A stretch of 64,000 bases of DNA from Clostridioides difficile_A (GCA_945909635.1 OX246690.1:2914001-2978000); one strand, 5' to 3'. Numbered from the stretch's first letter, positions 9,027 through 17,943 are shown. Made by a program: numbers and translations. The notes: generated by a model from the letters alone, not told the origin.

Positions 9027-10061
9027 TTAACATACACCTATTAACTCTTTAAGTGTTTTTAAAACATAGTCTAAATCTTCTTTCGTAATATCTACATGAG
9101 TTACAAATCTATACTCACCATTTTCCATTTTATTAATTTTTATATTTCTGTCAAAAAGTTCTTTTATTAAAACATCCTCTTTTATAACATCTTCACTCAT
9201 TTTAAAGAATACCATGCTTATATCTGGATTAATGTTGTTTACTTCAACGCCATCTATTTTATTTAATTCACAGGCTAAATACTTTGCATTTTCGTGGTCT
9301 TCATTTAATCTTAACGTCATTTTTTCAATGGCAATGATACCAGCAGCTGCAACTATACCAACTTGTCTCATTCCCCCACCCATAACTTTTTGCTTTCTTC
9401 TAGCTTTTGCTATAAATTCTTTACTTCCAGCAAGTATAGAGCCCATTGGTGCAGCTAAGCCTTTTGATACACAGAACATAACACTATCACAATACTTTGC
9501 CATTTCTTTAGCTTCTATACCTAAAGTTAAGGCAGCATTAAATAATCTTGCTCCATCAAGATGTACTGGTAAGTTGTGTCTCTCAGCTATCTTTTTAATC
9601 TCTTTTAAATTTTCAAGGCTCACAACAGTTCCGCCTGAATACGCATTTTCCACACATATAAGACCTGTTTGTGGTTCATGTATGTCATCTCTTCTAATTG
9701 CCTTTTCAACAAGTTCAGGATTAAGAGCTCCATTTTCATCTTCATCTATAGTTCTAAGTTGAACTCCAGCTATTACAGCAGGTGCTCCAACTTCATGAGT
9801 TACAATATGATAACCTTTACCAATAATGATTTCTTGTCCTCTTAGACAGTGAGTAAATAAAGCTAGTTGATTTCCAAAAGTTCCACTTGGAAGAAAAATA
9901 GCATCTTCTTTTCCAACTTTAGCTGCTGCTAATTCTTCAAGTTTATTTACAGTTGGGTCATCCCTAAAGATTGAATCTCCAACAGGAGCCTTTGCCATAG
10001 CTTCTCTCATTTCATCAGTAGGCATAGTAACAGTATCACTTCTTAAATCAATAAATTTCAT
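9027..10061 (-). CDS. ltaE: Low-specificity L-threonine aldolase
   Basis: A PLP enzyme that cleaves L-threonine or allo-threonine to glycine and acetaldehyde. The family start (FIDLRSDTVTMPT), FLPSGTFGNQLAL, HLDGARLFNAA (cofactor Asp/Arg region, about residue 170) and FCVSKGLAAPMGS with the PLP-binding Lys (about residue 200) are all present in 344 aa. It stands alone, 284 bases from the divergent rqcH. A second paralogue of similar length lies at 26295-27332 in a different setting. Glycine made here could feed Stickland fermentation; that is inference. Confidence 0.92.
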   Translation of the reverse strand: MKFIDLRSDTVTMPTDEMREAMAKAPVGDSIFRDDPTVNKLEELAAAKVGKEDAIFLPSGTFGNQLALFTHCLRGQEIIIGKGYHIVTHEVGAPAVIAGVQLRTIDEDENGALNPELVEKAIRRDDIHEPQTGLICVENAYSGGTVVSLENLKEIKKIAERHNLPVHLDGARLFNAALTLGIEAKEMAKYCDSVMFCVSKGLAAPMGSILAGSKEFIAKARRKQKVMGGGMRQVGIVAAAGIIAIEKMTLRLNEDHENAKYLACELNKIDGVEVNNINPDISMVFFKMSEDVIKEDVLIKELFDRNIKINKMENGEYRFVTHVDITKEDLDYVLKTLKELIGVC

Positions 10062-10282
10062 TTTTTCAACCTTCTTTCATAATTTATATACTATTACACT
10101 TTAAAATTGATTTATTTTTTAAAGCTTATATATAATAACTTATACTTTACACAATAATTATACTATATTTATTTTACATTTAATCAACTTTAAATTATTA
10201 ATTTTAAAATATAGTATTTCCTTTCATAATAAGCATAAATAATTATTCAATTTAAATATTACTATCTTGTTTAAATTTCCCC

Positions 10283-10312
10283 TAGTCACAAAGCATATAT
10301 TATGTGTATAAT
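10283..10312 (+). promoter_or_regulatory. Possible rqcH promoter
   Basis: A perfect TATAAT at 10307-10312 has a weak -35 (TAGTCA, 10283-10288) at 18-base spacing, 41 bases before the rqcH start. The rest of the 10062-10344 gap is AT-rich and empty. Confidence 0.4.
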
Positions 10313-10353
10313 TAATTTACTGACTATTTTGGTCAAAGAAAGGGGTGCTATGT

Positions 10354-12129
10354 ATGGCATTAGATGGATTAGTTATACATTCAATAGTAGATGAATTATC
10401 ATCAAAACTTACAGGTGGTAAAATAGATAAAATACATCAACCTGAAGACGATGAGGTAATTTTTAATATAAGAAATAATAAAGAAAATTTTAGATTGGTC
10501 TTAAGTGCAAGTGCTTCAAATCCTAGAGTCTATCTTACAAGTAATTATCAAAAAGAAAACCCTCTAAAAGCACCTATGTTTTGTATGTTACTTAGAAAAT
10601 ACATACAAGGTGGTAACATAGTAGAAATTTCTCAAATAGGTTTTGAAAGAATAATAAAGATAAGTATTGAATCTTTGGATGAACTAAAAGAAAAGACAAC
10701 TAAAAATATTATGATTGAAATTATGGGAAGACACAGCAACATAATAATAACTCATGATGAAGATGACAAAATTATAGATTCAATAAAAAGAGTACCTCTT
10801 AGCATAAGTAGAGTGCGTCAGGTTTTACCTGCTCATAGCTATTCGTTGCCACCAAAACAAGATAAACTTAACCCTCTTGAGAGTATATCTAAAGATTTGT
10901 TTATTAATAACTTGAATGAATTTGAAGGACCTATTTTTAAGTCTATATATTCTAAATTTCTAGGCATAAGCCCTACTATAGCAAAAGAAATCTGTTACCG
11001 AGCAAATATAAATCAAGGTACTTCTATAAAGGATGTAACTAGTGAACAGTTTGATTCTTTATACAAAGAATTTTGTAGTTTGTTCAGTGCTATAAATGCT
11101 AGCAAATACTCACCTTGTATTGTTATAGATAAAAAAGTGGATAAAGTAGTAGATTTCAGTTGTGTAAATCTTACATTATTTAGTGATTTATCATATATCA
11201 ATAAAGATAGTATGTCTCGTATTCTAGAAGATTTTTATAGAACTAAAGATATTAAGGATAGAATTAATCAACGTTCATCTGACTTAAAGAAGAGTATATC
11301 AGTTAAACTCGATAGACTTTATAATAAACTAAAAAAACAAGAGGAAGAATTATCAGAGTCTGAAAATGCAGATATTTACAAGGTAAAAGGAGAGTTGATT
11401 ACTTCATATATCTATATGGTAGAAAAAGGTATGGAGAGTATTGAAGTTGCTAATTTTTATGATGAAAATTGTAAGAATGTAACTATAGAATTAAATAAAA
11501 ACCTGACACCATCTGAAAATGCTCAGAAATATTTTAAAAAGTATAATAAAATGAAACATGCTAAAGTTGAAATATCTCATCAGATTTCATTAAATAAGGA
11601 AGAAATAGATTACTTGGAAAATATAATTTTAAGTATTGAAAACTGCGAAAATTTAGCTGAATTACAAGATATAAAAGAAGAACTTGCTAAGGTTGGTTAT
11701 ATCAAGGCTCAAAAGAAGAACAGTAAAAAAGATACTATTCCTTCTACAAAACCTCATGAGTTTATTTCTTCTGATGGATTTAAGATTTTAGTTGGTAAAA
11801 ATAATAAACAGAATGACTATCTTACACTAAGACTTGCTGATAATGATGACTTGTGGATGCACACAAAGAATATTCCTGGCTCTCATGTAATAATAAAATG
11901 TGCTGGTAAAGAAGTTCCTGATAACACTATATTTGAAGGGGCAATGCTAGCAGCATTTTTTAGTAAGTCAAAGCTTTCTTCTCAGGTACCTATAGACTAT
12001 ACTAAAAGAAAAAATGTAAAAAAACCTAGTGGTTCTAAACCAGGGATGGTTATTTATGAGACTAATAGTACTATTTATGTTACTCCTGAAGAAGAAATGG
12101 TAGCCAAGCTTAAAGTTAAATCAGAATAA
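10354..12129 (+). CDS. rqcH: Rqc2/NEMF homologue RqcH (NFACT family, FbpA-like)
   Basis: Ribosome quality control factor that binds obstructed 50S subunits and adds alanine tails to stalled chains; older annotations call it fibronectin-binding protein. NFACT-N occupies about residues 1-200, a long coiled coil about 310-440, and NFACT-R about 460-575 with the family motif DLWMHTKNIPGSHV. The ATG at 10354 is chosen because AAGGGG lies 8 bases upstream (an in-frame GTG 9 bases earlier overlaps that site). The pair essential in Bacillus RqcH, Asp97-Arg98, is Glu98-Arg99 here, a conservative change. Monocistronic, with a terminator right after it. Confidence 0.93.
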   Translation: MALDGLVIHSIVDELSSKLTGGKIDKIHQPEDDEVIFNIRNNKENFRLVLSASASNPRVYLTSNYQKENPLKAPMFCMLLRKYIQGGNIVEISQIGFERIIKISIESLDELKEKTTKNIMIEIMGRHSNIIITHDEDDKIIDSIKRVPLSISRVRQVLPAHSYSLPPKQDKLNPLESISKDLFINNLNEFEGPIFKSIYSKFLGISPTIAKEICYRANINQGTSIKDVTSEQFDSLYKEFCSLFSAINASKYSPCIVIDKKVDKVVDFSCVNLTLFSDLSYINKDSMSRILEDFYRTKDIKDRINQRSSDLKKSISVKLDRLYNKLKKQEEELSESENADIYKVKGELITSYIYMVEKGMESIEVANFYDENCKNVTIELNKNLTPSENAQKYFKKYNKMKHAKVEISHQISLNKEEIDYLENIILSIENCENLAELQDIKEELAKVGYIKAQKKNSKKDTIPSTKPHEFISSDGFKILVGKNNKQNDYLTLRLADNDDLWMHTKNIPGSHVIIKCAGKEVPDNTIFEGAMLAAFFSKSKLSSQVPIDYTKRKNVKKPSGSKPGMVIYETNSTIYVTPEEEMVAKLKVKSE

Positions 12130-12191
12130 ATTTTAAATTAAATACAAGATTTGATATCAAATAATTATACATTGTCTGTCAAATGAAAAAA

Positions 12192-12215
12192 GGCTATCTC
12201 AAAATAGGGATAGCC
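12192..12215. terminator. Bidirectional terminator between rqcH and the ABC-F gene
   Basis: GGCTATC and GATAGCC form a 7-bp stem flanked by A-runs on the left and T-runs on the right, so it can work for both convergent genes. Confidence 0.85.
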
Positions 12216-12247
12216 TCTTTTTCATTGTTAAAATGATGAAGATACAT

Positions 12248-13909
12248 TTAATCTTCTAACAAACTATTTTTTATTTTACTGATTTGCTTTAACAACTCAT
12301 TATATTCTGATTCATAATGTTCTTTCTTTATATTATCTTTTTCTATAGACAACATAGAGATAATATTTGTAAGTCTATTTTCTAATACTAAAAGATTTTC
12401 TTTTTTAGTTTTGTTTTCTCTACTCGGAGTTTTTTTATTTCTATTGATTATATATTCATCATAAGAACAATCAAACTCTCTTATTTTATTATTTTTTATT
12501 TCCATAATATAGTTACAAATATGTGATGTAAATATTCTATCATGAGATACTATAAGCATAGTTTTATCAGTATTTATCAATGCCTTTTCTAGTGCTTCCA
12601 TAGATTTTATATCTAAGTAGTTTGTTGGTTCATCAAACACTAAAAAGTTGTTATCTTCCAATATTATTTTACATAGTGCTACTTTTACTTTTTCTCCACC
12701 ACTTAGTACTTTTACCTTTTTGTAGACATCATCACCATTAAATCCAAATAAATTTAAATTTATTCTTATAAAAGACTCATCAAATGAACTATTAACCTTA
12801 ACGTTGTATAAAACACTATTTTCTTCATCTAAGATATTTTGATGTTGGTCGAAATAACCTATATTTACCTTGTTATTTATTTTTATACAGTCATTTTTAT
12901 TACTTAATATTTCTTTTATCAGAGTACTTTTTCCACATCCATTCTCACCTAATAAAGCTATTTTTTTGCCTCTTTTTATTTTAAAAGAAACATTATCTAG
13001 TAGGCATTTATTTCCTAGATTTAAAGTCATATCTTTTATCTCTACTAAGTTTTTGCTAATTATCTCCATACCATCTTGAATCTTAATCTTCATTTCAGTG
13101 GAGACCTTAGGTTTATTCTTTATCTCAAGATTATCAATTCTACTTTTTATAGCCTTCACATTTGAGTCTAATTTTTTCTTATTAGTTTGCCCACCCATTT
13201 TGTGTAATCTGGCCTCTGAGTTGCCCATTCGTTTTGGAGTTTTTCTTACACCATCACTTAAAGCTTTTTTGTATAAAAGAGCTTTTTCAAGTCTTTTTTT
13301 CTCTTTAACATATTCCTGATACTCAAAATCAGCTCTTTTTACTTCTTCATCTTTTTGCATTAAATAATCAGTGTAATTACCTTTGTAAGCTTTTAATTTT
13401 CCATCCTCTAACTCCACTATAGTTGTACATAACTCATCTAAGAAACGTCTGTCATGAGATATTAATAATAATGCACCTTCATACCTTTTAAACATATTTT
13501 CTAAAATACCAATACTTTTTTTATCTAAGTTTGAAGTTGGTTCATCAGCTATTAATATACTTTTCTTATCACTTAGCGCATCTGCTATCTTTAGCTTGAT
13601 TTTTTCACCTCCTGATAAGTACTCTTCAAATCTATCTGGAGCATTTAAAATACTCTTTTCTTTACTATTACTACACATTTCAATGTTATTCTCACTTTGA
13701 CTTATATAAGAATAGCTATCTGTAAGATGAATATGACCTTCATCTATTTCTATTTCACCTAATATTGCCTTTAATAAAGTTGTTTTTCCTTGACCATTTG
13801 AACCAACTAGACCTATTTTCTCACCTTCTGACACTTCAAACTTATCTATATCTAAAATTAATCTATCAGAATAATATTTCTTTAAATTTTCTACTTTTAC
13901 TAACAACAT
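12248..13909 (-). CDS. ABC-F ATPase of the antibiotic-resistance (ribosome protection) type
   Basis: Two ABC domains and no membrane segments in 553 aa. Domain 1 has Walker A GSNGQGKT, signature LSGGEK and Walker B ILIADEPTSNLD; domain 2 has GENGCGKS, LSGGEK and FLVFDEPTNYLD. The linker between them (about residues 190-300) is long and basic, the feature that reaches the peptidyl-transferase centre in resistance ABC-Fs (Vga/Lsa/VmlR type, against lincosamides, pleuromutilins and streptogramin A). The ATG at 13909 follows AAGGAGGG; longer in-frame starts run through the leader hairpin. C. difficile is known to carry such a protein, named CplR; this is probably it, but I cannot confirm the identity. 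An attenuator controls it. Confidence 0.88.
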   Translation of the reverse strand: MLLVKVENLKKYYSDRLILDIDKFEVSEGEKIGLVGSNGQGKTTLLKAILGEIEIDEGHIHLTDSYSYISQSENNIEMCSNSKEKSILNAPDRFEEYLSGGEKIKLKIADALSDKKSILIADEPTSNLDKKSIGILENMFKRYEGALLLISHDRRFLDELCTTIVELEDGKLKAYKGNYTDYLMQKDEEVKRADFEYQEYVKEKKRLEKALLYKKALSDGVRKTPKRMGNSEARLHKMGGQTNKKKLDSNVKAIKSRIDNLEIKNKPKVSTEMKIKIQDGMEIISKNLVEIKDMTLNLGNKCLLDNVSFKIKRGKKIALLGENGCGKSTLIKEILSNKNDCIKINNKVNIGYFDQHQNILDEENSVLYNVKVNSSFDESFIRINLNLFGFNGDDVYKKVKVLSGGEKVKVALCKIILEDNNFLVFDEPTNYLDIKSMEALEKALINTDKTMLIVSHDRIFTSHICNYIMEIKNNKIREFDCSYDEYIINRNKKTPSRENKTKKENLLVLENRLTNIISMLSIEKDNIKKEHYESEYNELLKQISKIKNSLLED

Positions 13910-13910
13910 A

Positions 13911-14002
13911 AAAAAATCCCTCCTTAACACACTTAAATATAAGGAGAGATTTGCATAAATAGGCATAACAAACAAACGTATAGACTATAATCTACTCTCC
14001 TT
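13911..14002 (-). promoter_or_regulatory. Transcription attenuator of the ABC-F gene
   Basis: On the minus strand, AATCTCTCCTT-type sequence (13941-13950) pairs perfectly (10 bp, one G-U) with AAGGAGGGAT (13916-13925), followed by a T-run just before the ATG: an intrinsic terminator that also buries the ribosome binding site. An upstream segment, AAGGAGAG (13995-14002), can pair instead with CTCTCCTT of the first arm, forming an antiterminator. This is the layout of antibiotic-induced ribosome-mediated attenuators. Confidence 0.8.
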
Positions 14003-14077
14003 AATTTAAGCATCGTAAATAAAGCCACCAAAATAGGCTTTTCAAAAATTACAATACTTTAAATTATAAAAAATAGA

Positions 14078-14089
14078 TTATATTCTCAT
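14078..14089 (-). CDS. Possible three-codon leader ORF (Met-Arg-Ile)
   Basis: ATG-AGA-ATA-TAA preceded by an AAGGTAACTGGGAC stretch on the minus strand, about 75 bases upstream of the antiterminator arm. A ribosome stalled here by an antibiotic could alter leader folding. The evidence is position and a plausible ribosome binding site only. Confidence 0.35.
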   Translation of the reverse strand: MRI

Positions 14090-14199
14090 TGTCCCAGTTA
14101 CCTTGCCCTTTCTTTCATTTATTTTTAACCATTATATCAACATTAATTATAAATGTCTATATAAATTTAATTATTTAAAATTACACAAGTCATTATTTA

Positions 14200-15408
14200 C
14201 TATTCTTCAACTTTAAAATCCTTATTATTTAAAATTCTATTTAATACAATTCCAACAATTGCAGCTAAGCTAAGACCTGTTATCTTTACTGTACTTGTTA
14301 TTGGTATCCCTATGGATATACCTTTATTAGACAGGTATGTTGTTCCAAGACCTATTAGTAATATAACTGCTATTATTAACAAATTGATTTTACTTTCTAC
14401 ACAAGAACTATCTCTTATAGTTTTTAATCCCACATAAGTTATCATTGAAAATAGCATTATACTAATTCCACCCATAACTGAGCTTGGTATACTTTGAAGA
14501 AATCCTCCAAACTTACCTACACAAGCAAGTAATATAGCAAAGACTGCTGTACGTCTAAGTATTGAAGGGTCATAGTTTTTAGTTATAGCAAGTACAGCTG
14601 TATTTTCTCCATAAGTTGTATTAGCTGGTCCACCTAAACAACCTGCAACTATAGTTGCAAATCCATCTCCAAGTAAAGTTCTGTTTAAACCTGGATTTTC
14701 TATAAAGTTTTTACCAACTACAGCTCCATTAGTAGTCATATCTCCTATATGTTCCATAAATACAGCTAATACAACTGGAGATATAATTACAATTGCTCCC
14801 AAGCTAAACTTAGGTATTGTAAAATTAGGTATTGCAAATAAACTTGCTTCTGTAATTGTAGTTACATCTACTAAATTTAATATTAAACATATTATATAGC
14901 CAGAAAAAACAGCTATTAATATTCCTAATTGCTTTATAAATCCTCTACCAAATTTATTAGTTAAAATTGCTATTGCTAAAGTTATAAATGCTATTACAAA
15001 ATTTGCTGAAGCCATACTAAAAGCTGTTGGCAATAAATTTAATCCTATAACTACTATCATAGCTCCTGTAACTTGTGCTGGAAAATACAATTTAATTTTA
15101 TTTACTCCAACTACTTTTACTATAATTGACATTATAATATAAATTAATCCTGCTACTATTATACCACCTTGAGCATATGCTAAGTCTCCACCATATGCCT
15201 CTTTAGCAGCCAGTATAACTGGTATAAATGCAAAACTTGAACCTAAAAAGGCAGGTACTTTTCCTTCTGTACAAAAATGAAATATCAATGTACCAACACC
15301 AGCACAGAAAATCGCAACTGACGGATTGAAGCCTGTCAAAATGGGAACTAATACCGTCGCTCCAAACATGGCTAATAGATGTTGTAAAGACATTATCGTT
15401 TTTTTCAT
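14200..15408 (-). CDS. uraA: Uracil permease (nucleobase:cation symporter-2 family)
   Basis: An inner-membrane uracil:H+ symporter with about 14 hydrophobic segments. The family-typical start MSLQHLLAMFGATVLVPIL and the motif GSSFAFIPVI near residue 60, plus GGPANTTYGENTAVLAITK near residue 260 (substrate-binding Glu region), identify the UraA/PyrP group rather than xanthine permeases. The ATG at 15408 is chosen because GGAGG lies 5 bases upstream; the earlier in-frame TTG is inside that site. It follows pyrR by 282 bases, so uracil uptake is under PyrR control. The leader contains another possible regulatory stem. Confidence 0.9.
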   Translation of the reverse strand: MKKTIMSLQHLLAMFGATVLVPILTGFNPSVAIFCAGVGTLIFHFCTEGKVPAFLGSSFAFIPVILAAKEAYGGDLAYAQGGIIVAGLIYIIMSIIVKVVGVNKIKLYFPAQVTGAMIVVIGLNLLPTAFSMASANFVIAFITLAIAILTNKFGRGFIKQLGILIAVFSGYIICLILNLVDVTTITEASLFAIPNFTIPKFSLGAIVIISPVVLAVFMEHIGDMTTNGAVVGKNFIENPGLNRTLLGDGFATIVAGCLGGPANTTYGENTAVLAITKNYDPSILRRTAVFAILLACVGKFGGFLQSIPSSVMGGISIMLFSMITYVGLKTIRDSSCVESKINLLIIAVILLIGLGTTYLSNKGISIGIPITSTVKITGLSLAAIVGIVLNRILNNKDFKVEE

Positions 15409-15563
15409 AAAAACCTCCAAAATTATTATATATAAATAAATCCTCTGTTTAATTAATATCTTTTAATTAATTATCATTCCCTAGATTCTATTTTTTAATC
15501 TCTATATACTTATCATAAAACTTATCTTTTTTTACATTTTACGACATTAAAAACTCAAATAAA

Positions 15564-15644
15564 GGAGAATAAAGACTACATTAAGACACACATACATAAA
15601 ATTATAATATTTATTTTGTGCAATCTATGTAAGCTTTATCCTCC
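15564..15644 (-). promoter_or_regulatory. Structured leader between pyrR and uraA
   Basis: On the minus strand GGAGGATAAAG (15634-15644) pairs over 11 bases with CTTTATTCTCC (15564-15574), and a loose T-rich tail follows. Immediately upstream is AGTCAGGGAGG, one base short of the PyrR-binding consensus ARUCCNGNGAGG. A second PyrR-dependent attenuator at this place would match the Bacillus pyr operon, which has one between pyrR and pyrP, but the terminator is not canonical. Confidence 0.4.
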
Positions 15645-15690
15645 TCCCTGACTATTCAATGCTAAGCTTTTATACAATATTTTAAAATTA

Positions 15691-16224
15691 TTATTCTTTG
15701 ATTGTAACTGAATCTTCTCCATCAATTTCTAGTAAACTAACAGATATAATTTCATGTCTAGAAGTAGGTACATTTTTTCCTACATAATCTGCTCTTATAG
15801 GCAACTCTCTATGTCCTCTATCCACTAATACTGCCAATTGTATTGACTTAGGTCTTCCTATATCAATAATAGCATCCAGCGCTGCTCTCACAGTTCTTCC
15901 TGTATACAAAACATCATCAACTAGAACCACAGTCTTATCATTTACATTAAAATCTAAATACGTTCCCTTAACTACAGGTTCCACATCAATTTTTTCCAAA
16001 TCATCTCTATACAAGGTTATATCAATATCTCCTGTATCCACTTTTGTTCCTTCTATTTGTTCTATTCTTTTAGAAATTCTATTTGCAATTGGTACACCTC
16101 TGGTTTTTATTCCAACTAAAACTAGATTTTCTACACCTTTATTTCTTTCAATTATTTCATGACTTATCCTAGTAATTGCTCTTACTATTGCTTTTTCATC
16201 CATTAATTGAGCTTTTTCTACCAT
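15691..16224 (-). CDS. pyrR: Bifunctional pyr operon regulator / uracil phosphoribosyltransferase
   Basis: Binds pyr mRNA when UMP/UTP is plentiful and promotes termination; it also converts uracil and PRPP to UMP. At 177 aa it is full length, with the PRPP motif VVLVDDVLYTGRTVRAALD at about residues 95-113, ITLYRDDL and the C-terminal VDRGHRELPIRADYVGKNVPTS. The ATG at 16224 gives the usual N-terminus, but no ribosome binding site lies next to it; the nearest AAAGGAG is 46 bases upstream, in front of a TTG-started leader ORF that overlaps the pyrR start. An attenuator with a PyrR-type loop lies further upstream. Confidence 0.96.
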   Translation of the reverse strand: MVEKAQLMDEKAIVRAITRISHEIIERNKGVENLVLVGIKTRGVPIANRISKRIEQIEGTKVDTGDIDITLYRDDLEKIDVEPVVKGTYLDFNVNDKTVVLVDDVLYTGRTVRAALDAIIDIGRPKSIQLAVLVDRGHRELPIRADYVGKNVPTSRHEIISVSLLEIDGEDSVTIKE

Positions 16225-16265
16225 ATCATAATTATTGTCAAATATATAATATATATTTTTGACAA
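16218..16265 (-). CDS. Possible 15-codon leader ORF overlapping the pyrR start
   Basis: A TTG at 16263-16265 has AAAGGAG at ideal spacing and opens a frame reading MSKIYIIYLTIIMIW. It stops at TAG, which overlaps the pyrR start as ATGGTAG. Since pyrR lacks its own ribosome binding site, termination-reinitiation coupling is likely. Alternatively the TTGTCAAA/TTTGACAA hairpin inside this ORF folds to bring AAAGGAG nearer the ATG. Confidence 0.45.
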   Translation of the reverse strand: MSKIYIIYLTIIMIW

Positions 16266-16332
16266 GTCTACTCCTTTCTTTTAATTTTTATAATTTTATT
16301 CTTAATTAAAATTTCAATTTAAACAACAAAAA

Positions 16333-16413
16333 ACTCCTCATCACAAGACAAGAAGCTCTTATATAAAAATATACAGTCTAATTTAGCAATTGTCTTACGA
16401 TATCTCTGTATCG
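16333..16413 (-). promoter_or_regulatory. PyrR-dependent transcription attenuator
   Basis: Three elements occur in order on the minus strand: a CGATA-CAGAGA-TATCG hairpin (16398-16413) with the CNGNGA loop characteristic of PyrR binding; the segment AAGACAA (16390-16396), complementary to TTGTCTT in the terminator and so the antiterminator; and a 10-bp terminator stem (16347-16356 with 16333-16342) followed by a T-run. The stretch 16414-16580 beyond it is AT-rich with no other feature seen. Confidence 0.85.
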
Positions 16414-16580
16414 TTTAAAGATAATTTTTATAATCCATTAACTCAAATTATATATTTATATTTCAAATTTTTCAAGCTTTTTTAAGCAAAATACTTTAAT
16501 ATAAAATATTTTAGTTAAATTTCACTAAATTTATCACTTATACAAAAACAAATAAATGATTTATAGTACCACACAAACTC

Positions 16581-17492
16581 TTATTTAATTTTTCTAATAA
16601 CTTCCTTGAAATACTCGGGTAATTCTGAATTAAATTCAATATACTCCTTTGTAGTAGGATGTATAAATCCTAACTTCTTGGCATGTAAAGTTTGTCCTTT
16701 TAATTTAAATTTATTTTCTTTTGGACCATATACACTATCACCTAAAAGCGGGTGATTTATAGATAAAGCATGAACTCTTATTTGATGAGTTCTACCAGTT
16801 TCAAGTCTAGCCCTCATATGAGTAAATTTATCAAATCTTTCTACTACTTCAAAATGCGTAGTTGCATTTCTACCATCTTTTACTATAGCCATTTTTAGCC
16901 TATCTTTAGGGTTTCTTCCTATAGGCTTGTCTACAGTTATTTTATCTTCTTTAACCACACCATAACATATAAATTCATACTCTCTAGTTATAGTATGTTC
17001 CTTTAATTGTTCTGCTAAAAAATTATGTGCATAATTATTCTTAGCTATCATAAGAAGACCAGAAGTATCTTTGTCTATCCTATGAACTATACCTGGTCTA
17101 ATAACACCATTTATTGATGATAATTTATCTTTACAATGGTATAAAATCCCATTTACCAATGTATTTTCATAATTTCCAGGAGCCGGATGAACAACCATGT
17201 CTTGAGGTTTGTTTATTATCAAAACATCATCATCTTCATATACAATATCTATTGGAATATCTTGAGCTACAACTTCTAAAACTTTAGGTTCTGGTATCTC
17301 TATAACAATATTATCGTCTTCTTTAACTAGATACTTAGCCTTTTCTACCTTATCATTAACCTTTACTTTACCATCTTTTATAATTTTTTGTATATAACTT
17401 CGTGACATATCACCTAGTTGCTCTGCTAGATAAACATCAAGTCTAATCTCTTCTTCTTCTTCAAGTACCAAAAACTCTTTTACTTCATCCAT
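16581..17492 (-). CDS. rluD: RluD-type 23S rRNA pseudouridine synthase
   Basis: Isomerises uridines in 23S rRNA; family RluA/RluD. An S4 RNA-binding domain lies at about residues 1-75 (LDVYLAEQLGDMSRSYIQKII), then the synthase domain with catalytic motif HRIDKDTSGLL at about residue 137 and RLETGRTHQIRVH near residue 230. I start at ATG 17492 (303 aa), 4 bases past the lspA stop with AGGTGA in front; the longer frame would run into lspA. In B. subtilis the same pair (lspA, ylyB/rluD) precedes pyrR, as here, which supports orthology. Confidence 0.92.
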   Translation of the reverse strand: MDEVKEFLVLEEEEEIRLDVYLAEQLGDMSRSYIQKIIKDGKVKVNDKVEKAKYLVKEDDNIVIEIPEPKVLEVVAQDIPIDIVYEDDDVLIINKPQDMVVHPAPGNYENTLVNGILYHCKDKLSSINGVIRPGIVHRIDKDTSGLLMIAKNNYAHNFLAEQLKEHTITREYEFICYGVVKEDKITVDKPIGRNPKDRLKMAIVKDGRNATTHFEVVERFDKFTHMRARLETGRTHQIRVHALSINHPLLGDSVYGPKENKFKLKGQTLHAKKLGFIHPTTKEYIEFNSELPEYFKEVIRKIK

Positions 17493-17496
17493 TAAA

Positions 17497-17943
17497 TCAC
17501 CTACTTTTACTTTCAAAAAATAAAACATATATGCATAAAAATACAGTTCCTACAACTACAAATACATCTGCTATATTAAATACATATTCCCATATAATCC
17601 TAAAGTCAAAATAATCTACTACAAAACCCAGTCTAACTCTATCAACTAGATTTCCTAATGCTCCTGATATTATTAATATAATACCCAGCTTACCAAATAT
17701 ATGTACTTTTCTTGTATTAAGATAATATAATCCAAATACTGTTGCAAGTAATGCAACTATTATAAATATCCATTGGTTATTTTGTAGTAATCCAAATGCT
17801 GCACCTCTATTTTCTACATAAGTTAAATGAAATACATTATTTATTATTGGTATTGTTGATACATCTACCAAATTATTCAATACCCATATTTTAGACAGTT
17901 GGTCTAATCCTATAAGTAGAATTATTATTAATACATATAGCAA
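17497..17943 (-). CDS. lspA: Lipoprotein signal peptidase
   Basis: Membrane aspartyl protease that cleaves prolipoprotein signal peptides after lipidation. Four hydrophobic segments in 148 aa; motifs VENRGAAFG (about residue 50), GNLVDRVRLGFVVDYFDF (first catalytic Asp, about residue 100) and FNIADVFVVVG (second Asp, about residue 120) are intact. Translationally coupled to rluD downstream. It is full length and unremarkable. Confidence 0.96.
   Translation of the reverse strand: MLYVLIIILLIGLDQLSKIWVLNNLVDVSTIPIINNVFHLTYVENRGAAFGLLQNNQWIFIIVALLATVFGLYYLNTRKVHIFGKLGIILIISGALGNLVDRVRLGFVVDYFDFRIIWEYVFNIADVFVVVGTVFLCIYVLFFESKSR

Noticed and set aside
9214..9762. 182-aa hydrophobic plus-strand ORF antisense to ltaE
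   Set aside because: No start site or promoter; it follows from the codon pattern of the conserved aldolase gene on the other strand.
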